Source of the DNA: Patiria pectinifera
Taxonomy: Eukaryota > Echinodermata > Asteroidea > Valvatida > Asterinidae
Assembly: GCA_029964075.1 (NCBI GenBank)
Contig: CM057135.1
Span: 19,246,863-19,310,862, forward strand
DNA length: 64,000 nt
Direction of reading: 5' to 3'
Shown here: positions 12,077 through 23,720 of the stretch, one piece after another
Layout: each line of letters opens with the position of its first letter
Position numbering within the stretch: position 1 is the first letter of the stretch
Program-made: the position numbers and the translations under genes
Notes under the pieces: generated by a model
Told to the model about the DNA's origin: nothing
Database searches by the model: none
What the model saw: only the letters and a program-made list of their open reading frames with translations

Positions 12077-12566
12077 TAAGAAGAAGCTAGATGTTTTTGC
12101 TGGATGCTGGATTCATGGTGATTCAATTGTTCGTCCGGTAGCTTACTGGCTTGCAGTTTGGGTTGCCGGTCAGTGGCTTGCTGGAACGAATTGGGAGTGC
12201 TGGGTTAGGCTGATGTGCCCAAATTGCCATAGGTGGCCATCCCCTACATTGCTGATTGTGCACATTGGAACAAGTGGCCTGGTTAGATACTTTTTGTTTC
12301 AGACAGCGCATTAAGGATTTCATGCTAGACTCACAAGATTCCGTATGGCCAGCTAGTCTTGTCTGACAATACTTCCCAGAGCTTGTTATTTTGGGGCGTT
12401 TTTTTTTTTCTTCCGAGGTGGCGAGGTTGAGTTGAAGCTGTACTATGGGCACAATCACTTCATCGCCGGGTATGGTAGGGGCAACGTTGATTCACCACCC
12501 ACAACTTCAGTGGTCACAGTTCCACTCGTTTTGGCATGATGGAGTGCACCTTTCAGGAATAAAACT

Positions 12567-12660
12567 TTTCCTTGGATCAGCGGATTTACTTATTTAGACT
12601 GCCCATGTGTGCCATCAAAAATGGAAAAACACTGTACAACATCTTAAAAAGTTTGAATTT
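12567..12660 (+). repeat. Dispersed repeat, partner of 4,158-4,262
   Basis: It shares 'aacttttccttggatcagc' and 'aaaacactgtacaac' with the earlier copy in the same order and spacing. It is non-coding. Confidence 0.55.
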
Positions 12661-13054
12661 CCTTTTTGGGGGTGAGTTCCCAGTTAAATGCTTGACCTGT
12701 ACCCGGAAGGAAACAATTGGGGTTAACCTGTAAAAAATGTTGAGATCCATTGGTGGTGTGCGCATATATACAGCCTTTATATGGATACCTTAAAAAAAAT
12801 GCTGAAAATCAACCACTAGAGATATTCCATTTTTTATTCAAATAGCAGTAGGGGTGTGCATTTACCGGTAGTACAGGTACCAGGTACCCTATTGAAAAAA
12901 AATATGGGAAAAAAAAGGAAACCCAAGCCATAAATTCAAATCTGAAGTTGCTGTTCAGATTGTTCATAAAAATGTTCCCACTGACATTCGAAACATTTCT
13001 TTTTCCTTGACTAAGAAGTTACTTTGTAATTTGTAAAGTAGGTTACGGGTACGA

Positions 13055-13625
13055 TCCAAAAATGCCAGTTTTCTCCAATGCTGGTCGGCCCACCAACATT
13101 AGAAAAATATGTAAAATGTCAGCACACCAGGAGCTACGATTTTACAGGATGCTTTTGACTCATGTCATTCCCTAACAGTCCAGTAAGGTAATTCGTGATA
13201 ATGTGATCATCAGGCGCGGTTCTACGGGGGGCTAGGGGGGGCTGTAGCCCCCCCAAAAATTTTGTCTAGCCCCCCCCCCCAAATAAATTCCGTAAAAAAA
13301 AAATTTGCATTAGCAAAAAGAAGGATTGTGATGTACATGCGAACGGTCTCCCCCTAAAGAAATAGTCGTGACAAGGCTGCATTAGTTAATGTAGTGTGAA
13401 TGATTTTATGATTGTATTTGCGCTCCCCATTGAAAATATGGCATGAACCCCCACTATTGATTTTCTCGGAGGCCTAAGTGTCTGGAAAAAATAACCGGTC
13501 AACATTTCAGCACGCCTCCCTGAAAAAATTCTGGATCCACCGTGCTAGCCCCCCCCCCCCCCAAAAATTTTTTCTAGAACCGCGCCTGGTGATCATTTCA
13601 TTTTTTGATGTATGCAAATCATTGC
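13055..13625 (-). repeat. TTAA-type MITE fragment split by a hAT MITE
   Basis: The left part (13,055-13,210) has 'gccagttttctccaatgctg', 'agcacaccaggagctacga' and 'cattccctaacagtccag', all diagnostic of the TTAA MITE family. The right part (13,597-13,625) continues with 'atttcattttttgatgt'. The hAT-type element at 13,211-13,588 separates them. Confidence 0.65.
13211..13588. mobile_element. Non-autonomous hAT-type element with 8-bp TSD
   Basis: Left terminus CAGGCGCGGTTCTACGGGGG; right terminus TTCTAGAACCGCGCCTG. The flanking 8-bp duplication GTGATCAT is exact at 13,203-13,210 and 13,589-13,596. An 8-bp TSD and CAG..CTG ends are the signature of hAT elements. The interior carries C/G runs and no transposase. 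Confidence 0.9.
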
Positions 13626-13891
13626 TTTGCATGTGCACAGATGCGTTGGCTAATTGGAACAGCTCTCTCCCATGTACAGATGGTGTACGTATTTAAGTTA
13701 TAAGCATGTAAACAACAACAACAGCAAACCACCCTCCTTGTGTGTATGTAAAAACAGCCCCTGATACAATTATGGTTAGATGATATCACTTCATACCCTC
13801 CTGTGACGTCACACTATTGTTTTTTTTTTTTTTTTTTTTTGCCCCGCAGCACAGCCGAAGGGGCATACTGTTTCTGCCTTGTCCTTCCATT

Positions 13892-14575
13892 GGTGGGTGG
13901 GTGGGTGTGCGTGTACAAACACTGCCTTGTGGGGTACTGGAACAATGGGAGGTACCCCACAAGGAATGCCCACCGACTTGCGGGGTACTGTTTTGGTACC
14001 CCACAAGTTTTTCATGAAATAGATATATGGATTTTACTCAAAAACTAGGAATTTCCAAATTGGGTTGATCTGTCGCAAATGGAAGAGTTTTAGAAAAGGG
14101 ATATTAAGCCCAAATTTCAGCCCAGGAAATTAATTCAGGTTAAAATATAAGAGTATTGTGAAATTAGTGTGCGACGTTGCAAAATTTTAGTACACGAGAA
14201 CAAAGGATTACCCCACTTCTACAATGTATGAGCATGGGTGGGTGGGTAAATGTACAGACACTGCCTTGTGGGGTACCGGAACAATGGGAGGTACCTCACA
14301 AGGAAAGCCCACCGACTTGTGGGGTACCATTTTAGTACCCCACAAGTCATTCACGAAATAGATATATGGATTTTACTCAAAAACTAGGAATTTCCACGGT
14401 GGGATGTCGCAAATGGAAGAGTTTTAGAAAAGGGATACTATGTCCGAATTTCTGCCCAGGAAATTAACTATGGTTAAAATATAAGAGCATTTTGACATAT
14501 ACGTGTGCGATGTTGCAAAATTTTAGTACAGGAGAACAAAGGAAGTACCCCACTTCTATTGTAAGCGTATGTGTG
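13892..14575 (+). repeat. Tandem duplication, two units of about 340 bp with internal palindromes
   Basis: Units start near 13,892 and 14,236. Each contains two hairpins built from the same word: CCTTGTGGGGTAC...GTACCCCACAAGG (second unit GTACCTCACAAGG), then ACTTGYGGGGTAC...GTACCCCACAAGT. A long shared block follows, including 'agatatatggattttactca' and 'aggagaacaaagga' or a variant. It is non-coding. Confidence 0.8.
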
Positions 14576-14600
14576 TGTTTCCGGACAAATCTGGTCAGTA

Positions 14601-15033
14601 TGATAACTTGAGAAATACTTAACATATGAACTTCAAATTTGGTTTTTGTTCTTGGTAATCCTAAGAAGCCTATTGCATTTGGTGCTGAATGGTTAAAGGT
14701 CAAGGTCCCAGTGGCTAAAACAAAAGAAATTTTGTCAGCGCAATAACTTGAGAAATACTTTACATGTGAACTTCAAATTTGGTACATGTAATTTGTATGT
14801 GGATTGTTGTTCGTAATCCTAAGAAGCCTGTTGCATTTGGTCGTGAAAGGTCAATGGTCATGGTCACAGTGGCTAAACAATAGAAATCTTGTCGGCGTGA
14901 TAACTTGAGAAATGCTTTTGAACTTCAAATTTGGTTTGTGGATTGTTCTCGGTAATCCTAAGAAGCCTATTGCATTTGGGGCCAAAATGTCGAGGGTCAA
15001 GGTCACAGTGGCTAAAGCAAAAGAAATCTTGTA
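14601..15033 (+). repeat. Minisatellite, three diverged units of about 136-157 bp
   Basis: Units start at about 14,601, 14,741 and 14,898 with 'ataacttgagaaat', continue 'gaacttcaaatttggt' and 'gtaatcctaagaagcct', and end near 'ggtcacagtggctaaa'. It lies directly after the two-unit duplication. Confidence 0.85.
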
Positions 15034-15407
15034 TTTATTCTGAGATCATAGGGATTAATTCATATAAAACCTACAGAAAACACTAATGATGTCAATGAAC
15101 GTTCCATGTGACTCAAGTACATGTACATGTAATTTGATGTTAAAGACTGGTCTTATGTCATATGGGAAGTCACAGTTGCAGGGCATTTGTGTTTGTAAAC
15201 ACTTTTGACTTGTTCTGGTAATTGTTTAAGAATGCACCAATGGAGCACGACGCAACGCTCGACTTCTGACAGATAATGTACTGCGCACATATTGTTTTTC
15301 TCGTAGATGGGTCAAAACACTCGTGTATAATCAGTCATTTAACAGAATTGCAAGACACTTAGGTTTTCGTTTTTTATTTTTCCCTTCAATTATAAAATTA
15401 GATGTTG

Positions 15408-15480
15408 AAAACTGGACATACCCGGATTCGAACCGGGAACCTTTCAATCCATAGCTCATCTCGCTATTACCACTACTGGT
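15408..15480 (-). repeat. tRNA-like fragment (T arm and B box)
   Basis: On the minus strand, CCCGGTTCGAATCCGGG forms a perfect T arm with a canonical B box. An A-box-like TAATAGCGAGATGAGC lies upstream. No convincing acceptor or anticodon stem goes with it, so it is likelier a SINE head or tRNA relic than a working tRNA. Confidence 0.5.
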
Positions 15481-16222
15481 ATGCTACTGTGGCAGTTCGA
15501 CAACTGCTGTTCGTAAGTGCTGTGTATGTAACTAATTCACTAAACGATAACGAAGATGTGACATCATTGCTTTTTTCTCATCAATAAACAAAAATGATTG
15601 TTCTATTTTAACAAGTTCAGCAATTCAGGGTGTTAAGTATGTTAAGTACGTTAATACACTTGGTAGCTAACTGTTCGTGGGTTCTGAATGGCGGTTCACA
15701 CTTGGGCCATTCTCACCCACAAAGGGCGCACTCCTCATGTATTATCCTTAACATAAAAGTGTATATATGCGACCAGAGGTGAAAACATATGACAGCGGTT
15801 CACCATGTGAACAATCAATCCAGTACAAAGTGGGTTTGCAAGGTTTCAGAATCATGACTTATTGGGTTGAAAATAGTCAGTTGTCTGTGGCTGATTCAAC
15901 ACCCACCCCCCCCCCTCCCCCCACAATTGACCAAAATGTTCACACAGTTTGCAGTACGTTGCACAGTATGCATCTGTGAATGGGTGCAAGCCGTGGTTCC
16001 CATGCAGACCTGACAATTTAAATGCTCTTATCCATCTGAAGTAGGATCCGGAAATAAGACAACATGAACAGAAGAACAAACGAGTAAATCTGCCAATCCT
16101 ATTTGTATAGAGGGGGGGGGGGGGGCTAGTCCTTAAGGCCTATGTATTCAAACTGAGGAATTGTAAAAAAAATTAGGCTACATGTATTTTGACATTTTGA
16201 AACAGTTTAAAAATTGATTTAA

Positions 16223-16726
16223 AGGGAAGATACAACATTTGCAAACATAAAAACTGGAAATTATCAAATTATCACGGAATACCTTACTGAATTGTTAGGA
16301 AATGACAGTCTAAAGCATCCTGTAAAATCGTAGCTCCTGGTGTGCTGACATTTTCAAGTGAAAATGTATTTTTTCAACGCTCGTCGGCCAACCAGCGTTC
16401 GAAATTTTTTTTCAAAAACTGTACCTAATTTTTCATATTGCATTTTTTGGCAATTGATTACACACCTGGGAAGGGGTACAAGCCTACTAGACTGATTCTT
16501 TGACCTAACAATTCCCCAAAGTCTATAAATTGATTTGTTTCATCTTAAGTGGGGTCAGGGAAGTAGACTACAAGAACATGATTTGTTTTCTTGGGGTTTT
16601 TTCCCAGCATCTACAAGCCCAAAACATGAAACAAGTAAGTTTAACAATATTTGCTATGTCAAGCTAATCCTCCAAAATCCATTGTTTTCTGAAAATTGCA
16701 GCAAAAGCAAATGTTGTACATTCCCT
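16223..16726 (+). mobile_element. TTAA-flanked MITE, intact copy 1
   Basis: TTAA is present at 16,219-16,222 and 16,727-16,730. Termini are AGGGAAGATACAACATTTGC and GCAAATGTTGTACATTCCCT, an imperfect inverted pair. TTAA duplication is typical of piggyBac and Kolobok superfamilies; the autonomous partner is not in the window. An inner palindrome is built on 'ccaacgctggtcggc'-like words. Confidence 0.85.
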
Positions 16727-16941
16727 TTAAGAACGCACTTTTTGGACCCCCCCCCCCCAACACACAAAAAAGGACAGCAAATTTGTCACATTTTATAAGA
16801 TCAAGACACCCCAACCCTACCACAAAAATAGGACCAGGTACGAGATTTTAAAAGAAATAAGTTATTGTCAGAAGGATAGCCTATGTAGGCTAGAAAGAAA
16901 TGCATTTCAGACCCTTCTTAAAATTTCAGACTTTAATTTAA

Positions 16942-17472
16942 AGGAATGTACAATTTTAGTTTTTGCTGCAATTTTTAGAAATAAATGGATTTGGAGGATT
17001 AGTGTGTTATACTAGCAAATACTGTTAAACTGACTTGTTTCACATTTTGGGCTTGTTTATGATGGAAAAACCAAGAAAACCAATCATGTTCTTGTAGTCT
17101 TGTTCCCCGACCCACTTAAGATGAAACGGAGAAACATAAAGACATTGGGGAATTGTGTAAGGTCAAAGAATCACTCTAGCAGGTTTGTACCCCATTACAG
17201 GTGTGTAAATGTGTAATCAACTGCAAAGAAAATGCGGCATAACTAAATGAGTAAATATGAAGAAAATAGGGGCAGTTTTTAAAAAAACCAGTCTTTCCAA
17301 CGCTGATCGGCCAACCGGCGTTGGAAAAAGACAGTTTTTCTTGAAAATGTCAGCACACCAGGAGCCACGATTTTACAGGATGCTCTACTGTCAATCCCTA
17401 ACACTTCAGTAAGGTATTTTGTGATAATTTGGTCATTTTTTTTTTGATGTTTGCCAATGTTGTATCTTCTCT
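16942..17472 (-). mobile_element. TTAA-flanked MITE, intact copy 2 (inverted)
   Basis: TTAA is present at 16,938-16,941 and 17,473-17,476. It has the same family ends and interior as the copy at 16,223-16,726, in opposite orientation about 210 bp away, so the two can form a large hairpin. It is uninterrupted at the site where copy 10,075-10,807 carries another MITE. Confidence 0.85.
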
Positions 17473-17476
17473 TTAA

Positions 17477-20368
17477 GAATTGACAATCACATCTCAAGCA
17501 CTACCCAGTTTGTAAAATACATGTAGGCCTATCATTGTTTTCAGCTATAAATTGAAGAGCAATAACAATGTCCCATTATTTCATGTTTGATTATTTATTA
17601 TTTATGGCCGGGTCATGCACTGCCATTGGCAGACTAGAGCTAGGCTAATGGCATAGTTATGCCAATTTCTCTGGCTTTTTTTGTTTGAGGTTATTTCTTT
17701 TGTCATGATGTATGTGAGAGATTTGAAAGTAATAAATAAAGAATATTGTTGCTATATAAAATTGAATTGTATTTGTATTTCATTCATCATTGTGTGTTTC
17801 CCGTGTGTGTACGACAGCATACCAGACATACTGTAGGCTATAAAACTGACATTCCTGACATTCCTGACATTGTTAGAACTTTGCGGTTAACTCCAAAAAA
17901 TCGGCCAATCACGGCTTTTTTATTATTCACAAAACGGGTCGGTTAAAGTTGAAGCACGTAGCTAGTATTAATATTAGACAAAATAAAAAAAAATAAAAAA
18001 AAAAACCCCAAACAAAAATCAAACTGATTGCAGAGGTACTCACCCGAGCAGCTTTCTATTAAAATATATTTTGAAATCTGCAACGGGTATTTTAATTTGA
18101 AAGTTGAACCAATCGCTAATAAGAGAGAGTGACTTAAGATTTTTTGTTACTTTTAGACCAAAATCTTTAATAGGTTTACACTAAACGCCTCTTTTTGCTG
18201 TTCTTGAATTATTGAAATTAGTCACTTTCTAAGAAGTTATGGGCATGGATAGGATTTAAAAAATCGTTATGAAATAATTTCAACATAAACAGTGAAGATC
18301 AAGAGAAAATACATTTGTGGGCAGGTTCGTTCGATGGCAACATGTGTGGCATTGTACGAGACGCCCTGGCAACGGCCGCTGTGCAATGGCGCTCTGTAAC
18401 TTTTAGACCAAAAAGGAGGCCCTCTTTAGTTGTAACGGAGAAAGTGACTTTACAACCCCCAAGCTGTGCGATATCAACACTAATTTTCAGAAATTGATGA
18501 AATCTGTAAAACTTCTCTGAAAAATTTCTGCGTTTATGATTGCGCATTAATTGTACATGTTTGCGTCTTTGCCCCATTAAAAACGGCTCACGCATTAATA
18601 AAATACGCCAATTTCCAAAATCAGATGTGACAAATCAAACCCCCTTTACACCAAGATGAGATTGGAAAATCCGCATAAAACAAAATAACTCAAATCTTCA
18701 TTACATAAAATGATATATCAAAGTCTAGTAAAATTATGTCCGAAACTGTTAAAAAATTGGCTGGGCGTAAATCAAGATAAGATTCAAATAATAACGATTT
18801 TCTTGAAATTTTCAAGGAAAGTCGACCACCTTTAGACCATATATTTCACACATTTTTACCTCATCGAACTCCTCAGAAATGCCGTTTTATTTATATATAT
18901 TAGGTAGTAATCCCTTTAAAAAAACTAGAAATGTGCATCTAAAGACTTGACCAATCAAGTTTTGGCAATATTAAGTCATGGTATTTTAAAGGGGAAAAAA
19001 TAACTTAAATGAAACATCAAAACAGATGTGGAAAAAAAAACACAAAGTTGACGGATACAGAGGGGTGTGCAGGGTAGTACTTCCAGAAGGTCTTTTGGAC
19101 TGTTTTTTGGGGAGGAGGATAGCTGGAATCTCACAAATTACTCTACTAATCTTAAAGAATGAGAAACTCTCTGCTCTTTTCGAAGTGAGAGCCAGGTTCT
19201 GTTTATATTAATTATTTTATGAGGCAGACCACTTTTAAACCAACGGCATTACTCTAAGTCATTTGGTCTAAAAGTGGTTTAGAGGCTGTGCACAAAAAAC
19301 CTGAGATTTAACACAATATCTTTTCATTCGGAGTGCACATTCGGTGAAGAGGGGATTACTAAAGGCGCCACCCAGATACGAGTTTAACTTGAGGTTACTG
19401 AATGTGCTGCTATTTCTTCACCATTTCGGCAGTTTGTTTTACAACGAGTACAGCCAAGCTGTACGTTCCAGGCGTGGCTATGAAGTTTGATCATGTAGTG
19501 ACAACCCCAAACATTCTGTGTCTTAAACTTGCAAGGTTCTTAATTGGCAATGAAACCAAGGGTCTTATTGCTGTCATTGTTGAGAGGATTAAAAAGAAAA
19601 TGTCTTTTATCAATTTATCAATGACTTGGTTTAATTTTCCAAAGTGAGTAAGTCAGTCGAGTGAGCCCAGTTTTTTTGTGGTGTTTGGCAATCGGATAAT
19701 CCAACATATATTATGATTGATCAGTCTTGCAGTCATGCATGTCAGTTCGTAAGCCCTTACAGCTGGCCAGCTCTTCCTTGGTGCCGACTTCTGCATCATA
19801 GTTCCATCAGGATAAGTCTTCACTGGTCTTCCCCGGGACGGCTTGCTTCTTGTTTGCTAGCAGCTCAGGATGATCGGGGGGGGGGGGGCTTGCTATAATG
19901 TTATGACTCTTTATGGTGCAAAGCAAAAAAATACTTTTTGTATACATGTAATTGCTAACACTTCCTGATTTGTTTTCTTATTGCCCTAATCCATTGAAAA
20001 AAAAAACACCAGCACGCCTTACACATGCAGCCCCCTTAATCCAACCCTCGTTTTATAAAAGATACAATGTAGATTCTAAGTGTTATGAATCTGGGTTACG
20101 TACATTTTCCTACGGAAAATTCCCGGACCCAATAAATACGCCACTGCATTCACGCTGGGTATATTGGTAGGTGAAAAGAATATACAAAAGCTAGCAGAAC
20201 GCTATCAATTAATTTACATTTTTATTCCTCAGTTTGTGACATCTATTTTAAGAGAATCACACCAGAATTCTAAGAACTGTAAGTGCTTTCACAAAGTCAC
20301 AATTATAAATATATTTCATTAGGAATTTTAAAAGCCAGATGTATTGTTGGTACAAACTAACAGATAAA
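17477..20368. other. No recognised gene or repeat family
   Basis: This is AT-rich DNA with short low-complexity runs (for example near 17,980-18,005 and 19,875-19,890). The open frames here are short and lack codon or splice support. I saw nothing that I can name. Confidence 0.4.
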
Positions 20369-20597
20369 CATGGGCGTCGCCAACATTTTTTCTAGGGGGG
20401 CAACGCACATTCCCCAATAACCCCGGTGCTTTCGCAAGCAAATTCTCAATTTATCATTTTTCCAGGGTGGGCTGCGGGAACATTTGCCCAACCCAACCCA
20501 TTGTCAACCCCATTTTGTTAAATGTGTTAAATTAATAGCAAATAAGACTTTTTTGTTTTTGTTTTTACAAGCCCCCCTTCCTCGTGACGCCATGTTG
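20369..20597. repeat. Probable MITE with ATGGCGTCAC-like ends
   Basis: The segment begins ATGGGCGTCGCCAAC and, on the other side, ends CTCGTGACGCCATGTTG. GGGGGGC and GCCCCCC lie just inside the ends. The inverted match is short and imperfect, and no clear target duplication was found. Confidence 0.45.
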
Positions 20598-20742
20598 ATA
20601 TATAAAAAAAACCCGAAAACAACTCACTTATTAATCAATCAACTATTGACAACACAAAAGTAAGACGAAAAGCCACATTATTTTTAAAATTCTATTACTT
20701 CTGTTCATTCTTCGCGTCGCGTCCCATACTGAAAAAACTTTT

Positions 20743-20994
20743 TTAGTTAACGATCTTGATTACTAAGACATAATGTACAATATCGAGGAGCCTGGTTTCA
20801 TCAATCCAGATTGCTTTGAGTGCGTCTGCCACCCGCTGAAGTTGTTGAAGTTGTTTCTGCATGTTGCCAGCTGAACCCACCAATGATTCTTGAATATTAC
20901 AACCACGAACCGAGAGATGGGAACCACGGGCAACATTACAACTGTACACACATGAAGGTAGGTTTATCATCAGACGTGTGGCTTTCAATTTCAA
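20743..20994 (-). CDS. Possible exon of unknown gene
   Basis: An open minus-strand stretch encodes a helical, Gln- and Leu-rich piece (MQKQLQQLQRVADALKAIW) ending in a stop. A possible acceptor (TGTGTACAG) lies upstream at about 20,952. It resembles the tail of a coiled-coil protein but I do not recognise it. It could be chance. Confidence 0.25.
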   Translation of the reverse strand: MKLKATRLMINLPSCVYSCNVARGSHLSVRGCNIQESLVGSAGNMQKQLQQLQRVADALKAIWIDETRLLDIVHYVLVIKIVN

Positions 20995-21454
20995 AGAAGT
21001 TGATGCCTGAAAATAATCATATCAGTAAGGTTACGTTAGCATCTATTCCTTTAATACATACTCGAGTGATGTAACAATTATTAAACCAGGGTGGGGGTTA
21101 GTTTGGCAAGGATTGACAATGAACACAATGTTTTGCTCAGAAACTAAAATTGTAACAATCGTAATCGGTTACACAATTCATGTTTTTCTCATTGATTTCG
21201 AATGTTAGAGGTCCTAGGTATTTTGGTTGTCTACATGTATTTTGTTTTCATTTTTTCTCCGCCAAATCAATTTTTGTAGTGCTAATAAAACAAGGAGTAA
21301 CAATAATAGGCTATTTTACAAATGTTGCTTGTTTGCGCGCAACTCAATGCATACATTTTGCATTAAAAAAATTGTGGACTTAAAATATCACCAGGACGTA
21401 TCACATTGAACCTGTGCCTGAACTGCCAGGATATTAATGGACAAAATATCGCGT

Positions 21455-21594
21455 AAAGCCCAGTTCATATTTCACGCGAAAGCGAAGCGAAATTCGTGAC
21501 GTCAACAATACATTCGAAGCGCGTCCACCATTGTTGACTACATAAATTTCGCTTCGCACAAGCTTTTGCGTGAAGTATGAACCGGGCTTTAGTT
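21455..21594. repeat. Short MITE with long imperfect TIRs
   Basis: Ends are AAAGCCCAGTTCATATTTCA and TGAAGTATGAACCGGGCTTT. The next blocks also pair, CGCGAAAGCGAAGCGAAATT against AATTTCGCTTCG then AGCTTTTGCG. At 140 bp with GC-rich stems in AT-rich flanks, it would fold into a strong hairpin. Confidence 0.8.
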
Positions 21595-22083
21595 GAAGTT
21601 TACTCCCTGTTCTTCAAGAATTAATTTGTGTATTTAAAAAAAAAATTATGTTGGTTAGAACGTTTCAAAAAATTGTATTAATCCTTTAATGATGTACAGT
21701 ATTGGTTAGTTTCAGGCCGGGATAAATATATTTTCAAACTTCTCCGGGGGAGGGGGGGGGGGGAACAGATGTGCCCCATCTCAAGTTCCATGTGCGATGC
21801 CGCTCTACCTTGCATTTGGCAGAAATGTTGCATTGCCAGTAATATACTAAATTAAACTGCGGAGACTTAATCTGGCTGCCAAACCAAAATATGACTAATG
21901 TCGAACCCTGATCAGAAGAGCTCTGTTAGTACAAGATCCTATAGGGCCTAATAATAGCTTTATTTTATACAGATAGTTGCCATGTCACCTAACAGATGAT
22001 TTTCAATGGTGCACTCAGATACATAACAGTGCACTCAGATACATAACAACGTGCACCCAGATACATAACAGGGTTTAAGTATA

Positions 22084-22757
22084 GTGACTCGGTGCAGGAT
22101 TGCTTTAGGAAGTATAATGTGCTCGAAGTATCCAACATCAACCACATGCAAACTGCGGTATTTATGTATAATTACCACAAAGGCAACCTTCCTGTTATTT
22201 TTAACAATTTCTTTTCAATTAGCAACCATACATATAATACTCGGTCCTCTAAACATAAATACACTCAAGTTAAATGTAAAACCACAGCTCTCCAACACAG
22301 CATACGCTATCAAGGCTGCAAACTCTGGAACGGATTGCCATCTTTTATTTCTGAAGCGAAGTCTTTAACATTGTCTAGAAACTACCTGCAAGGAAATTGA
22401 TTTTGTTTATTTTGTTTATTTTGTTTATTACTACTTTACCACTCTCACAGTGTTTACATTGTACATTGTTTTATACATACAATCTTGTCTTTATTAAGCT
22501 AATGGAACATCTTAGGTTGGGGTGGGGTAGTTGGGTGTAACGGGAACACTTGGGATTTTCTCTCGGGTTTAAAAGGGAGTGTTTCATAAGTCCTTGGACT
22601 TCTTACAACTTCCTTATAACTTCTCTGCTTTTCATTTATCTTTGTTACTTATCTTTGTCATTTACTTTTATGTTTTGTTTATCTATTAAGTTACGAACTT
22701 TATATGTTTTCATTATGAAGTTATAAAATAAACTAGATTGATTGATTGATTGATTGA
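22084..22757 (+). mobile_element. LINE 3' end (non-LTR retrotransposon fragment)
   Basis: An open frame ending near 22,400 encodes the usual C-terminal tail of CR1/L2-like ORF2 proteins: a YNTRSS motif followed by CKLWNGLPSFI. Non-coding 3' sequence follows and the segment ends in a (GATT)n microsatellite at about 22,734-22,757, as expected for a LINE 3' terminus. The endonuclease and RT domains are missing, so it is 5'-truncated. Tail repeats point to the CR1/L2 group. Confidence 0.75.
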
Positions 22758-23049
22758 ATGGGCCATCTATCAATTGAAACATAATTAAAATAACATGACT
22801 TAATTAAAACTATACATACATACATACATACAAAACACAGATCAATTCACAATGATAGTGCCACTAGAAAAATCCAAACTATAAGAATACATTAAAAGTT
22901 CACATCCAATAGAATAGGTAAAATAGAGATAATTAAAAACATGTGGTAGAGGAGAACCATGAGAATGCTTATAACAAGCAAAAAAGGTAAGTTTGTGCTT
23001 GCTTCACATTAAAAAAAGACACATTTTTGTGAAAATGTTGTTCGTGTGG

Positions 23050-23720
23050 AGTTTTATCCATTTATGAAAGGTAGGCACAACTTTCTTTTATAGGGGCATC
23101 ATGATGCCCCATCATGACTATCCCCCCCCCCCACCATTTTACTATGGCTGCCTCGCCCCTAAAAGGTGTGTTTATGATGGCTTGACGTATGATTTTTTTC
23201 TCCTGAATATTAATGTCTGTGGGAATTAGCTTCATTCGTTTATGAGATGTGGGCACATTTTTGCCATGTTGTGGGCACATTTTTGCCATGTTAGGCATAA
23301 TGAGAACCCCGTCCCCTTTTTTCCTTATATGGTTGCCACGCCCCTAAAAGGATGTGTTCAAGATGGCTCCACATCTAAAAGAAAATTTCTCATGAATTTA
23401 AATGCCTGTGGGACGTTTTATTCGTTCATGAAATATGGGCAGAATATGTTTTCCAAGGTGGGCATAATAACTACCCCCCTTTCTTTTAATGGCTGCCACG
23501 CCCCCAATAAGGTATTTTTGTGACGGCTTTGAATCTGGAAAACATTTATAATCTATATAATTATGTCTTTTTGAAGTTTCCTGCTTTTGTGACAAGTGGG
23601 AACAACTGTTTTCACTGCAGCAAACACAAGTCCCGCCCCTTTTTTTAAATGGATGCCACGCCCCTAAAAGGGTACATTTGCGGTGGTTCCACATCTAAAA
23701 CAGTTTTTCGCATAAATATA
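23050..23720 (+). repeat. Minisatellite, four diverged units of about 160-175 bp
   Basis: The landmark 'ctgccacgcccctaaaagg' or a close variant recurs at about 23,148, 23,332, 23,492 and 23,652. Between landmarks each unit has a 'gatggctccacatctaaaa'-like block and a 'tgcctgtgggayr' block. One unit also holds a 23-bp duplication (gggcacatttttgccatgtt at 23,249 and 23,272). Confidence 0.8.

Noticed and set aside
13540..13565. Long poly-C and poly-G tracts across the window as functional G-quadruplex sites
   Set aside because: Most fall inside hAT-type MITEs or near their remnants and are explained by those elements; nothing ties them to a gene's control.
14601..15033. CRISPR-like array
   Set aside because: The units are long, diverged and lack unique spacers; the DNA is eukaryotic. 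It is a minisatellite.
15408..15480. Functional tRNA gene on the minus strand
   Set aside because: Only the T arm is convincing; the D and anticodon arms do not fold in the standard way.
22507..22740. Gene on the plus strand after the LINE fragment
   Set aside because: It lies before the (GATT)n tail and is LINE 3' untranslated sequence.
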